From the NCBI GenBank assembly GCA_946481095.1, contig CAMLML010000014.1, forward strand, positions 4,198-68,197: DNA of 64,000 bases, given 5' to 3'. Every line of letters begins with the position of its first letter. The first letter of the stretch is position 1. A model generated the notes under the pieces. That model did no database searches. It saw nothing but the letters and a program-made list of their open reading frames with translations, and was not told the DNA's origin. Both the position numbers and the translations under genes were made by a program. This document shows positions 37,252 to 45,887 of the stretch, one piece after another. This DNA comes from an uncultured Cellvibrio sp. Lineage in GTDB: Bacteria > Pseudomonadota > Gammaproteobacteria > Pseudomonadales > Cellvibrionaceae.

Positions 37252-38244
37252 ATGAAACAGTTTGTTGTTGCTGCTCTCTATAAATTTGTCCGCTTGCCTG
37301 ACTTTCAGGACATAGTGCCCCGATTAAAGCAGTTTTGTGACAGGGAAGGATTAAAAGGAACCTTGTTGCTGGCACCTGAAGGAATTAACGGAACTGTCTC
37401 GGGCACACGTGAATCCATCAATGCACTGGTTGTTTATTTGCAAACAGACGAGCGCTTTATCGGAATGAGTTACAAAGAATCGTTTTATGATGAACAACCT
37501 TTTTATCGCATGAAAGTAAAACTGAAAAAAGAAATTGTCACTATGGGGGTTGAAGGAATTGATCCACAAAAAATAGTGGGAACTTATGTAAAACCCAAAG
37601 ATTGGAATGCATTGATTAGTGATCCCGATGTTGTGGTAGTGGATACACGCAACAGTTATGAATATGAAATTGGTACTTTTAAAAATGCAATTGATCCCAA
37701 AACTGAAACCTTTCGTGAGTTTCCGCAGTGGGTCGCTGAAAATCTCAATCCCCAAAAACATAAAAAAGTTGCCATGTTTTGTACGGGCGGTATTCGTTGT
37801 GAAAAATCGACAGCCTATTTAAAAGAGCAGGGCTTCGATCAGGTTTTTCACCTTGAAGGTGGCATATTAAAATATTTGGAAGATGTACCTGCCGAGCAGA
37901 GTTTGTGGCAAGGCGATTGTTTTGTTTTTGATAATCGGGTTGCTGTTAATCACAGTTTGGAAAAGGGCATTTATGATCAATGTCATGCGTGTCGTTTCCC
38001 AATTACGGAAGAGGATAAGCAATCGGAATATTATATGCCGGGAGTGAGCTGTCCGCGTTGTTTTGATAAATTAACTGAAGATCAGCGCACTCGTTTTTCC
38101 GAACGACAGCGTCAAATTGATTTGGCAAAACAACGCAACGAAAAACACATAGGCATGTTACCGCCCGAAAGACAAAAAAAACGTCAGGACAAAATTCAAA
38201 AACGGGAAGAACAAAAACATTATTCATTGGTGCAGAAGAAATAA
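37252..38244 (+). CDS. trhO: tRNA uridine(34) hydroxylase (rhodanese-type, YceA)
   Basis: This 330-residue protein matches TrhO/YceA, which hydroxylates U34 of certain tRNAs on the way to 5-methoxyuridine. It has an N-terminal UPF0176 domain ([19 protein letters not shown]), a rhodanese domain ([23 protein letters not shown], active Cys177 in [10 protein letters not shown]) and a C-terminal zinc-type cluster (CHACRFPI...[11 protein letters not shown]). The C-terminal tail is Lys/Arg/Gln-rich. Full length. Confidence 0.94.
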   Translation: MKQFVVAALYKFVRLPDFQDIVPRLKQFCDREGLKGTLLLAPEGINGTVSGTRESINALVVYLQTDERFIGMSYKESFYDEQPFYRMKVKLKKEIVTMGVEGIDPQKIVGTYVKPKDWNALISDPDVVVVDTRNSYEYEIGTFKNAIDPKTETFREFPQWVAENLNPQKHKKVAMFCTGGIRCEKSTAYLKEQGFDQVFHLEGGILKYLEDVPAEQSLWQGDCFVFDNRVAVNHSLEKGIYDQCHACRFPITEEDKQSEYYMPGVSCPRCFDKLTEDQRTRFSERQRQIDLAKQRNEKHIGMLPPERQKKRQDKIQKREEQKHYSLVQKK

Positions 38245-38283
38245 TCATCCACACCGGATTTTCCGGCAAGATTTATGTTGTGA

Positions 38284-38583
38284 TTATCTGGTTGTCTCTT
38301 CTTTATTTTCGGCTGGAAATTCATTCAAATGAATTTCCAGTTCCAATGCCGCTATGCCAATATTGACACTGGATTTGAGTGTCAATGGCCGATCAGCCAA
38401 AGGCCTGTTTTTTAATTCATCCAATGCAATTTCCAGAATGTTATACATTTGCGCAGTGGATGTGCGAATGGCTTTTTCATTGAGGGAGTCGGTCACAGAC
38501 ACTGCACCGCTTACTACAGTTTCAGCCCCCATCTTGATATTGGAAACGGCTTGCGATCCAAATTCTTTCATCTTGTCGAGCAT
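38284..38583 (-). CDS. Hypothetical small protein
   Basis: I do not recognise this 99-residue protein. It is probably cytoplasmic and mostly helical, with an amphipathic start (MLDKMKEFGSQAVSNIKMGAE) and an acidic end. It has no signal peptide or cysteine. A leftward terminator of the preceding gene ends 18 bases upstream, so it may have its own promoter. Confidence 0.6.
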   Translation of the reverse strand: MLDKMKEFGSQAVSNIKMGAETVVSGAVSVTDSLNEKAIRTSTAQMYNILEIALDELKNRPLADRPLTLKSSVNIGIAALELEIHLNEFPAENKEETTR

Positions 38584-38600
38584 AATTATCCTTCGGTTTT

Positions 38601-38628
38601 ATAAAATAAAGGCGCACAAGGCGCCTTT
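38601..38628 (-). terminator. Leftward intrinsic terminator
   Basis: On the minus strand an 8-bp stem (AAAGGCGC with GCGCCTTT) is followed by a T-rich TATTTTAT tract. It ends the 38656-39174 gene. Confidence 0.7.
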
Positions 38629-38655
38629 AAGTGGTGGAGAAATTTGTTGATAAAC

Positions 38656-39174
38656 CTACAGCAGCCCTTTTCGTTGCAGCATGAGTTTGTATTCTTCCAG
38701 CTGACTAAAAAGCAAATCAAATTTGGCCGCTGCAGGTGTTACGACCAGATCAAGATTTTCACCGGGGTTTTGTGGTCGCATCATGATTTTTTTCAACTCA
38801 TCGGACAAGGAAATCATGGTTGATGTGATTTTGTCAGTTGTTTCCTTGTTAAAAAACACACGCCCCTGACCTGTTAGTTCCAGATATCGATCACATTCGC
38901 TTAACCATTCTTTACGTTGCATCACAAAGTTGCGAATATTTTTTGCGCCACCCCGATGTGCGGTTGCCAATTGTTTGTCTCTGTAAGCTTGTAAACTTTT
39001 GACCTCTTGCAATACGAACCCTTTGGTCGTTGTCGAGCAATATTTACTGTTGAGATAACTGGCAAATTTGATGTTGTTATCTGTCTCGGCCTTGGTACGC
39101 TTGCAGGTTTCATCGCAAGCCAGTGCCAGTGGACAGAAGAGCAATATTAATAATGCTACCCATAATTCTTTCAT
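38656..39174 (-). CDS. Hypothetical secreted protein
   Basis: This 172-residue protein has a signal peptide (MKELWVALLILLFCPLALA) and a helical mature part with four cysteines (CDETC, YCS, ECDRY). I do not recognise the family. It has its own terminator and, upstream, a CRP/FNR-like palindrome at 39257. Confidence 0.65.
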   Translation of the reverse strand: MKELWVALLILLFCPLALACDETCKRTKAETDNNIKFASYLNSKYCSTTTKGFVLQEVKSLQAYRDKQLATAHRGGAKNIRNFVMQRKEWLSECDRYLELTGQGRVFFNKETTDKITSTMISLSDELKKIMMRPQNPGENLDLVVTPAAAKFDLLFSQLEEYKLMLQRKGLL

Positions 39175-39256
39175 ATCGACTCGCCCTATATAGTGTTATG
39201 AGAGGAGGGAACCCATACTTTCAAGACGCGCACTGCCGATTTGTGCGCCTTAGGTA

Positions 39257-39272
39257 TGTGATATAAATCACT
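39257..39272. promoter_or_regulatory. CRP/FNR-type palindrome
   Basis: TGTGATATAAATCACT fits the TGTGA-N6-TCACA pattern of CRP/Vfr sites with one mismatch, and its core GTGAT-N4-ATCAC also resembles an FNR box. It lies between the secreted protein and sirB2 genes, about 1 kb from the FNR gene. Confidence 0.45.
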
Positions 39273-39296
39273 TTTTGTGATCAGTCAAGTTCCGTT

Positions 39297-39671
39297 TCAG
39301 GCTCCTGTCAGGGTTGGTAACTTGGTTACCGCTACACTCACAATATAGACGAAGGTTAATAAAGCTGCCGAAAAAAACAGTAATTGTCTGGGTTTGGTTG
39401 TTTGTTTGAATGTCAGTAACCCGAGAATAACGAAAATGACCAATGCAACAAGCTTGGCAATTATCCAGGGGCTGGATAGTGGATAGCTGGCAGCATAAGC
39501 TACTGCGAATCCGCTCAGGATCATGATCAGGTTAATCGGGTGAGGCAGTATTTTGAATAATTTCTTTTGTAACAGGGATGAGTTGGTGATCAGCCAGAAG
39601 CTGCGCAATAAGAACAGTGCGAAGGCTATAGCGATTAAAGTCAGGTGCAGATGTTTGAGTGCCAGATACAT
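39297..39671 (-). CDS. sirB2: SirB2-family membrane protein
   Basis: This 124-residue protein has four transmembrane helices and matches SirB2: YLALKHLHLTLIAIAFALFLLRSFW, LLQKKLFKILPHPINLIMILSGF with the conserved His residues, and a last helix before a short tail. Function unknown, although the conserved histidines recall haem or metal proteins. Confidence 0.85.
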   Translation of the reverse strand: MYLALKHLHLTLIAIAFALFLLRSFWLITNSSLLQKKLFKILPHPINLIMILSGFAVAYAASYPLSSPWIIAKLVALVIFVILGLLTFKQTTKPRQLLFFSAALLTFVYIVSVAVTKLPTLTGA

Positions 39672-39725
39672 AAAATTCTCGTTATTAATTTAATGGGGGG
39701 GTGGTTTGAGGCCTGGAGAAATGAC

Positions 39726-40304
39726 TCAGCCAAGGGCTTTAGTGACTAATTGCAACATGCTTTCTGATAGAGGCAGTTTGAGTGCAGCAGCATGACCTTT
39801 TTCAGACATTTTGTTCCAGGTTTTTTGAATAATATCGATCAGTTTGGGTTCGTCGTGTTTTGCTGCAAAATCTTCAAGATAAAACTCCAAAAAGACCAGA
39901 CAGATAACATCTTCAAGTGCTTGCACTTCGTCATCGCGTTTTAATCCGCGTTTGAGTAATAAATCTTTTACCCGTTCAATAGTGTCATTTCCGTAACCAT
40001 TATCGGACATTATTTTTCCGGCCGTTTCGCCATGAAATACAGCAAGATCAAGCCGCCATTTTTTGTAACCTGATCTGTCCATAGGGTAAGCATCACGTGG
40101 AATTTTCCAGCGGCATATATGTTGTGCTCTTGCCGCCAGTTGTAATTCTTCAGAAGGGTTATCGCAAAAGACATGCAATCGTGCTGTCATTCGTTGCGCG
40201 TAAATCCATTCCTTTGCAACCATTTCTCCTGCTACCAGTTCTTTATTCGGGTCTTGCTGATTGGCTAAGTCAAACGCAGACAGGGCTTTATCGAGACGGC
40301 TCAT
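39726..40304 (-). CDS. DUF4202 protein
   Basis: This 192-residue protein matches DUF4202: FDLANQQDPN, EWIYAQRMTARLHVFCDNPSEELQLAARAQHICRWKIPRDAYPMDRSGYKKWR, and DDEVQALEDVICLVFLEFYLEDF. The His/Asp pattern resembles an HD-type metal hydrolase. The ATG at 40304 overlaps the stop of the FNR gene (ATGA), so the pair is translationally coupled; this suggests an oxygen- or nitrogen-linked role, which is inference. Confidence 0.82.
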   Translation of the reverse strand: MSRLDKALSAFDLANQQDPNKELVAGEMVAKEWIYAQRMTARLHVFCDNPSEELQLAARAQHICRWKIPRDAYPMDRSGYKKWRLDLAVFHGETAGKIMSDNGYGNDTIERVKDLLLKRGLKRDDEVQALEDVICLVFLEFYLEDFAAKHDEPKLIDIIQKTWNKMSEKGHAAALKLPLSESMLQLVTKALG

Positions 40305-41059
40305 GAGTGACAAATATCTCCACCGTTGGCAATCTTATGCAAGCCATCCATGTCGATAATTTGAATTTCTTTTTTATCCACGGCAATTACTTGCTGTTGT
40401 TGTAATCGGGTGAAAATTCGGCTTACGGTTTCGATAGTGAGCCCCAAATAATTGCCTATATCAGTGCGGGACATAGGCAGGAAAAAAGTGGCCGCGGATA
40501 AATTACGTCTGCTGTTGCGATTCGAAATACTTAATAACAAAGCCGCGATTCGTTCTTCTGCACTGCTTTTGCTCAAGAGCGTAATGACTTGATGATCCTG
40601 AGTAATTTCGCGGCTCATAAGTTGAAAAAAATTTCTTTGTAAAGATGGTATCTTCAAGCTCAGTTCTTCCATTCTGTTGAAAGGAATTTCGCAAACTGAT
40701 GCGGTTTCCAACGCGATTACCGAGTTGGTGTAGTAGCCATTGGCAATACCATCCATACCAACCACTTCACCGGGTAAATAAAATCCGGTGACTTGTTCTT
40801 CACCTTTGTCGCTGATACTTAAGGCTTTAACGGCACCGGAACGAATGGCATACACAGAATCAAATTTGTCACTGGCTCTGTATAGGTAATCCCCTTTTTG
40901 CAGAGGTTTTCCGCGTTGAACTATCTGGTTTAGTTTTTCCACATCATCAATATGCAAACTGATGGGCAGGCAAATAGTGTTGAGCCGACAATTCCCACAG
41001 CTGACTTTGCGGTCATGCGGGCAAATATTATCGGGGTTAAAAGGTTGATTCGCATTCAT
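40301..41059 (-). CDS. fnr: FNR/ANR-type oxygen-sensing transcriptional regulator
   Basis: This 252-residue CRP-family regulator has the four cysteines of the oxygen-sensing [4Fe-4S] cluster at positions 21, 24, 30 and 123, one off the E. coli FNR numbering, a cyclic-nucleotide-like beta roll, and a C-terminal helix-turn-helix with SRTDIGNYLGLTIETVSRIF; the ETVSR matches the FNR-box reading residues. It switches genes to low-oxygen metabolism. The ATG at 41059 has GGA eight bases upstream; the frame extends only to a TTG at 41071. Coupled to the DUF4202 gene. Confidence 0.94.
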   Translation of the reverse strand: MNANQPFNPDNICPHDRKVSCGNCRLNTICLPISLHIDDVEKLNQIVQRGKPLQKGDYLYRASDKFDSVYAIRSGAVKALSISDKGEEQVTGFYLPGEVVGMDGIANGYYTNSVIALETASVCEIPFNRMEELSLKIPSLQRNFFQLMSREITQDHQVITLLSKSSAEERIAALLLSISNRNSRRNLSAATFFLPMSRTDIGNYLGLTIETVSRIFTRLQQQQVIAVDKKEIQIIDMDGLHKIANGGDICHS

Positions 41060-41134
41060 AGCAAATTCCAATGCGTGGGTGTCTTTGGGGATTGTTGCAG
41101 CTTTGTGCTTTGGGGTAAATAGTTGATCAGAAAC

Positions 41135-41165
41135 AAAAAAGCCGTTGAGTTTGCAATCAACGGCT
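41135..41165 (-). terminator. Leftward intrinsic terminator
   Basis: A perfect 9-bp stem (AGCCGTTGA with TCAACGGCT) followed on the minus strand by six T. It ends the leftward ExoP_C-like gene before fnr. Confidence 0.85.
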
Positions 41166-41188
41166 ATATGAGGTTTTTTTCAGGGGAT

Positions 41189-41836
41189 CTATTTATCTTT
41201 GGCGCAACCTTTTTCACCCTCTGCCATTTTTTCGAGTCGGACATTGGTAATACTGAGAGTAAATTTGTCGCTGGTTGAAATAGTGAAAGGGCCGTTGATT
41301 TTACTCAGGTCAAAATTGTCACTCTTGAAACAGTTGAGCGGAATGGGCAGGGAAAACCATTCGCCTTGTTTCATGGATTTAATCATCTTGTTTATTTTGA
41401 TTTCGGCACGGCAGGGGTAACCACAATCCATACCTATCTTGACATCTGCTTTGGGTTTTTCATCAATTCGCATATCAATGGTGAGTGAAACTGCATCCTT
41501 GTATTTTGAAAGATCGATATTGCTTCCATAAATCGAGAAACTTCCTTGCTTGGATTTTTTGTGCCAGGTCAGTTGAATGGCATCAGCTGAATCCTTGAAA
41601 CTAACGGGTTTAACCGATATAGCACCACCTGTGGAGGTTCCTTCCCGTCCTGAAACAGAAAGAGACCAATTGTCGGGATCACCCAAACTGATACCTCGAT
41701 TCAGGGGTTCACCTTTGTACATATAGATATAGTTTGGGTTGAGTTGAGAATCTGCCTGGGCAAAAATTGCTTGTGTAAACAGGGAAGAACCAATCAATAA
41801 AACCAAAGCGGGTTTAAAAACAGATGAGCGTTTCAT
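41189..41836 (-). CDS. Secreted ExoP galactose-binding-like (CBM-like) protein
   Basis: This 215-residue protein has a signal peptide (ALVLLIGSSLFTQAIFA) and a single beta-rich domain resembling the C-terminal ExoP_C domain of family 3 exo-beta-glucanases: NIDLSKYKDAVSLTIDMRIDE, KIGMDCGYPCRAEI, WFSLPIPLNCF and the closing FTLSITNVRLE. Such domains bind sugars but here no catalytic domain is attached, so it may be a free-standing carbohydrate-binding or periplasmic protein. Divergent from flhA. Confidence 0.65.
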   Translation of the reverse strand: MKRSSVFKPALVLLIGSSLFTQAIFAQADSQLNPNYIYMYKGEPLNRGISLGDPDNWSLSVSGREGTSTGGAISVKPVSFKDSADAIQLTWHKKSKQGSFSIYGSNIDLSKYKDAVSLTIDMRIDEKPKADVKIGMDCGYPCRAEIKINKMIKSMKQGEWFSLPIPLNCFKSDNFDLSKINGPFTISTSDKFTLSITNVRLEKMAEGEKGCAKDK

Positions 41837-41963
41837 AGTGGGTTAGCCTCAAAAATTATTGTTATTAACCGAGTAATTCGGAGCCAACATTTTGAACCTG
41901 TTTTTCACAAAGTCAATTGTACTATTTATCGGTTGATACGAAATTTACACCATTCAATGTCAG

Positions 41964-41980
41964 TCGGTACGCTTCTTGCG
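41964..41980 (+). promoter_or_regulatory. Sigma-54-type promoter of flhA
   Basis: TCGGTACGCTTCTTGC fits the sigma-54 consensus TGGCACG-N4-TTGC in all but a few positions, with GG and GC at the correct 12-base spacing. It is 43 bases before the flhA start chosen here. In Pseudomonas FleQ and sigma-54 drive this operon. Confidence 0.72.
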
Positions 41981-42022
41981 ATGAGGGATATAACGTTTAA
42001 TAACCGTCAAGAAATCGACATT

Positions 42023-44230
42023 ATGGCTTTACCGACTTTTTCACAGTTAAACAATATTCAAGGAAAATCTGCTCTGGCTTCAATCGGTGGGGCAGGGCGT
42101 GGAAATTTGGGCATTCCTTTGTTGTTATTGATGTTGTTGGCGATGATCATATTGCCAATTCCCGCCTTTCTTTTGGATATTTTCTTTACCTTCAACATTG
42201 CGTTATCACTGGTGGTATTACTGGTCAGTGTGTATGCCCTGAGACCGCTGGATTTTGCTGCCTTCCCCACCATTTTGTTGATCGCTACTCTGTTGCGTCT
42301 GGGTTTGAACGTGGCTTCGACGCGCGTCATTTTATTGGAAGGTCATGAGGGCGGTGATGCCGCCGGTAAAGTCGTTGAAGCCTTTGGTCATGTAGTGATT
42401 GGCGGTAATTACGCGGTGGGTGTGGTGGTGTTTGTGATTTTGATGATCATCAATTTTGTTGTGGTGACCAAGGGTGCCGGACGTATTTCGGAAGTGAGCG
42501 CCCGATTTACTTTGGATGCCATGCCAGGCAAACAAATGGCGATTGATGCTGATTTGAATGCTGGATTGATTGATCAGGACACAGCCCGTGCACGCCGTAA
42601 GGAAGTTGCAGCCGAAGCCGATTTTTATGGTTCTATGGATGGTGCCAGCAAGTTTGTTCGTGGTGATGCGATTGCGGGCATCATGATTATGTTTATTAAT
42701 GTATTTGGTGGTTTGGGTATAGGGATGATCCAGCACAATCTTGAGTTTTCCGATGCCATGGAAAAGTACACCCTGTTAACTATTGGCGATGGCCTGGTGG
42801 CACAGATTCCTTCGCTCCTGTTGTCAGTCGCCTCGGCCATTCTGGTTACTCGTGTGAATACTTCCCAGGATATGGGCGCGCAGATGGTAAGCCAGATGTT
42901 CACCTCGCCCAAAGCTTTAGCTATTTCCTCTATCATCATGTTAATTATAGGAATTATCCCCGGGATGCCGCATGTGGCTTTTCTGGGGTTGGGCACAATT
43001 TGTGCGGCATTGGCTTATTACATTTTCTGGAAACAACAACAGCCGGAAGTGGTTGAGCAAAACCAATATATTCCAGCGGGAAGTGGTATGGCTGACTTCG
43101 CTCCACCAATGGGTTCAACCACTATATCCCCGCCGCGTACACCACCTGCTTTACCGTCTGCCAGCCCTGAACCTGCCAGTGAACTCAGTTGGGACGATGT
43201 CCAGCCTGTTGATGTGATTGGCCTTGAAGTGGGTTATCGCTTGATCCCTATGGTCGATAAAAATCAGGGTGGAGAGTTGCTTGGACGAATTAAAGGGGTG
43301 CGTAAAAAATTATCGCAAGACATGGGGTTCCTGATTCCTTCTGTGCATATTCGCGACAATCTGGATTTGATGCCAACAGGTTACAGAATCAGTTTGATGG
43401 GAGTAGCCGTGGCGGAAGCAGATGTTTACCCCGACAAGGAATTGGCGATTAACCCGGGTCAAGTGTTCGGTAATCTGGAAGGTGTGAAAACCAAAGATCC
43501 TGCATTTGGGTTGGATGCCATCTGGATCAATGCCAGCCTCAAAGAACAAGCCCAAACTCTGGGGTATACGGTGGTGGATGCCAGCACGGTTGTGGCGACC
43601 CATTTGAACCAGATTCTGCAGGAACACACACATGAATTGCTGGGGCATGAGGATGTACAGAAATTACTGGATATGTTGGCCAAATCGTCACCCAAACTGG
43701 TTGAGGAACTGGTTCCGGGTACGCTGAGCCTGAATATGTTCCATAAGGTATTGCAAAACCTGCTCAGGGAAAGGGTGCCTATTCGCGATATTCGTTCAAT
43801 TGCAGAAGCTTTGACGGGTAATAATTCCCGTAGTCAGGATCCCGTCGCATTGACCTCTCTGGCGCGCGTGGCGTTAAGTCGCCAAATCGTGCAAGCCATT
43901 GTTGGCAAAGGACAAAATATACCTGTCATCAGCCTTGAGCCCTCACTGGAACAATTATTGCTGAATAGCGTTCAACAGGCACAAAAAGCTGGCGCGGATG
44001 ACAGTGCATTCATAGAACCCGGTTTAGCCGAGCGGTTACAGCAGTCACTGATTAACGCCGCTGAAAAACAGGAAATGGCAGGCAAACCACTGGTGCTTTT
44101 AGTCGCCGCTCCACTGAGATTTATGCTGGCTCGTTTTGTTCGTCATTCGGTACCGGATATGAAAGTCCTGGCTTACACAGAAATACCGGACAACAAGCAA
44201 ATCAGCATTGATGCGTCTGTGGGGGGATAG
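42023..44230 (+). CDS. flhA: Flagellar export apparatus protein FlhA
   Basis: This 735-residue protein forms the nonameric export gate of the flagellar type III system. It has about eight N-terminal transmembrane helices, the FHIPEP-type cytoplasmic loop (GRISEVSARFTLDAMPGKQMAIDADLNAGLI), and a large C-terminal cytoplasmic domain (FLIPSVHIRDNLDLMPTGYRISLMGV to the end) after a Pro/Ser-rich linker of about 50 residues. The frame is open back to 41933, but that would cross a sigma-54-type promoter; the MALPTF start at 42023 is preferred. flhB is not adjacent. Confidence 0.95.
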   Translation: MALPTFSQLNNIQGKSALASIGGAGRGNLGIPLLLLMLLAMIILPIPAFLLDIFFTFNIALSLVVLLVSVYALRPLDFAAFPTILLIATLLRLGLNVASTRVILLEGHEGGDAAGKVVEAFGHVVIGGNYAVGVVVFVILMIINFVVVTKGAGRISEVSARFTLDAMPGKQMAIDADLNAGLIDQDTARARRKEVAAEADFYGSMDGASKFVRGDAIAGIMIMFINVFGGLGIGMIQHNLEFSDAMEKYTLLTIGDGLVAQIPSLLLSVASAILVTRVNTSQDMGAQMVSQMFTSPKALAISSIIMLIIGIIPGMPHVAFLGLGTICAALAYYIFWKQQQPEVVEQNQYIPAGSGMADFAPPMGSTTISPPRTPPALPSASPEPASELSWDDVQPVDVIGLEVGYRLIPMVDKNQGGELLGRIKGVRKKLSQDMGFLIPSVHIRDNLDLMPTGYRISLMGVAVAEADVYPDKELAINPGQVFGNLEGVKTKDPAFGLDAIWINASLKEQAQTLGYTVVDASTVVATHLNQILQEHTHELLGHEDVQKLLDMLAKSSPKLVEELVPGTLSLNMFHKVLQNLLRERVPIRDIRSIAEALTGNNSRSQDPVALTSLARVALSRQIVQAIVGKGQNIPVISLEPSLEQLLLNSVQQAQKAGADDSAFIEPGLAERLQQSLINAAEKQEMAGKPLVLLVAAPLRFMLARFVRHSVPDMKVLAYTEIPDNKQISIDASVGG

Positions 44231-44232
44231 CG

Positions 44233-44346
44233 CCCTCACCCTGGCCTCTCCAGAGGGAGAGGGGATAAAAGTACTTCGTAGTGAGTAAGTAATTCGCAAG
44301 CAGGGAGTTATTCCCTCTCCTTCCGGGAGAGGGCCAGTGAGAGTGA
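44233..44346. repeat. Diverged palindromic repeat pair (3 nt after flhA stop)
   Basis: Two hairpins face each other: CCCTCACCCTGGCCTCTCC with an inner GGGAGAGGGG, then CCCTCTCC-TTCC-GGGAGAGGG ending CCAGTGAGAGTG. The outer arms pair imperfectly. It fills the flhA-flhF spacer and resembles, but is not the same as, the TTGACCCC family. Confidence 0.7.
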
Positions 44347-44372
44347 ATAGTTTTTTAACCGAGGAGTCCATC

Positions 44373-45854
44373 ATGCAAGTTAAACGATTTATCGCCGCTG
44401 ACATGCGTCGTGCACTGGAAATGGTTCGTCAGGACTTGGGGCCTGATGCAATTATTCTGTCCAGTAATCGTGTTCCCGAGGGTGTCGAATTGCTGACAAC
44501 TCTGGGATCGGATTCCGAGTTGGCGCAATTGCAGCAGCAGCCCCTGGGTCGTCTCAATTCGGCTTCTGCGGCACCACTGCTAAGCGATGGCCAGTTTGCT
44601 GGCGGTTTGGCGCGAGCACTGGAACCTGATGCCAGAAGTCCGGTGTTAACCAAATTGCCAAATCATCCCAATGCCGGAAAAAGTGGTAAGGAATTGGCTG
44701 AAGAAATTGAGCGCGCACGCCAAAAAATGGTGATGACAAAAAAGGTGGAAGAATCTGCCAAAGAATTACTGATCGACAAAAATACAAAAGTGAATGCAGG
44801 CATTCCGCGTCGTTCACTTGACCCCACCCTAACCCTCCCCTTGTCAGGGGAGGGAATTGTTTCTCCCCCTGGCAAGGGGGAGGCTAGGAGGGGGTCAAGC
44901 GCCGCTGAACGTTATCCACTAATTGATGATAAATCCCTGGATTTTCCCGAAAACAATTCTGCACAAATTGCCGAGCTTCAAGCCGATATTGCCGATATGC
45001 GATTTTTGCTGGAACAACAGCTTGATCGATTAACCGGAATCACTACCCCAAAATCGGATTCACCTGTACTAAACAGTATTGTGCGTCGTCTGGAACGATT
45101 GGGTTTGCCTCAGGACGTTATTGGCAAAATTTCTGAAAAAGTGCGCAAACATAAAACAGTCAATGAAGCCTGGCCGGATGCATTGGCGAATCTTGCACAT
45201 CAATTACCGATTCAGGGACGCGATATTGTTGATCAGGGTGGAGTGTTTGCGTTTGTCGGGCCAACGGGTGCGGGTAAAACCACCACTATCGGAAAATTGG
45301 CGGCCCGTTATGTGTTGCAACACGGCGCCGATAAGGTTGCCCTGATCACTACTGATACTTATCGGATTGCGGCACACGATCAATTGCGTTCACTGGCACG
45401 AATTTTACGGGTGCCAGTGCGGGTAGTGAATGAGAGTCAATCATTGGATGGTTTGTTGAAAAGTCTGCGTCATTGTTCGCTGGTTTTGATCGATACAGCA
45501 GGTTTCCGTCACGGTGATCCGCAATTAAAAATGCAACTGGAATCACTCGCTATGTTGCGTCAAATAAAAACCTATCTGGTGATGTCATCCAACAGTCAGG
45601 CGCAAATGCTCAAGGCGTCTGTTCATGCTTACGGTGTGGCAAATTTACAAGGCTGTGTGCTGACCAAACTGGATGAAACGGCCAGCCTGGGTGAGGCGAT
45701 GGGGGTGGTGATGCAATCAGGTTTGCCAGTGGCTTATACCACTGATGGCCAGGACATTCCCAAACACATAGAAGTCGCCAAAGCACACCAACTGGTCGCC
45801 AAAGCGGTGTCTTTGTTGAAAACCAATTCCGTATCTATACTCAGTTCACATTAA
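44373..45854 (+). CDS. flhF: Flagellar placement GTPase FlhF
   Basis: This 493-residue SRP-type GTPase marks the pole for flagellum assembly. It has the N-terminal B domain (MQVKRFIAADMRRALEMVRQDLGPDAIILSS), a variable linker, and the NG domain with P-loop VGPTGAGKTTT (from about residue 295), LITTDTYRIAAHDQL, LIDTAGF and TKLDETASLG. It is longer than pseudomonad FlhF. Residues about 149-176 (DPTLTLPLSGEGIVSPPGKGE-type segment) are encoded by a palindromic repeat inserted in frame. GAGGAG lies six bases before the ATG; the longer frame from 44337 overlaps another repeat. Confidence 0.95.
   Translation: MQVKRFIAADMRRALEMVRQDLGPDAIILSSNRVPEGVELLTTLGSDSELAQLQQQPLGRLNSASAAPLLSDGQFAGGLARALEPDARSPVLTKLPNHPNAGKSGKELAEEIERARQKMVMTKKVEESAKELLIDKNTKVNAGIPRRSLDPTLTLPLSGEGIVSPPGKGEARRGSSAAERYPLIDDKSLDFPENNSAQIAELQADIADMRFLLEQQLDRLTGITTPKSDSPVLNSIVRRLERLGLPQDVIGKISEKVRKHKTVNEAWPDALANLAHQLPIQGRDIVDQGGVFAFVGPTGAGKTTTIGKLAARYVLQHGADKVALITTDTYRIAAHDQLRSLARILRVPVRVVNESQSLDGLLKSLRHCSLVLIDTAGFRHGDPQLKMQLESLAMLRQIKTYLVMSSNSQAQMLKASVHAYGVANLQGCVLTKLDETASLGEAMGVVMQSGLPVAYTTDGQDIPKHIEVAKAHQLVAKAVSLLKTNSVSILSSH
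44818..44898. repeat. Palindromic element inserted in frame within flhF
   Basis: The 81-base element runs from TTGACCCC to GGGGTCAA and holds two hairpins (CCCTCCCCTTGTCAGGGGAGGG and CTCCCCCTGGCAAGGGGGAG) joined by AATTGTTT. Its length is a multiple of three and it keeps the flhF frame, adding 27 residues in the linker between B and NG domains. The element at 53211 is the same sequence in reverse orientation. Confidence 0.93.
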
Positions 45855-45887
45855 ATTTTGCGTTTTCGAAAATGGAGTTAACAGGCG

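Noticed and set aside
41933..42022. A 30-codon N-terminal extension of FlhA
   Set aside because: It would run through the sigma-54-type promoter at 41964 and is not seen in FlhA proteins as I know them.
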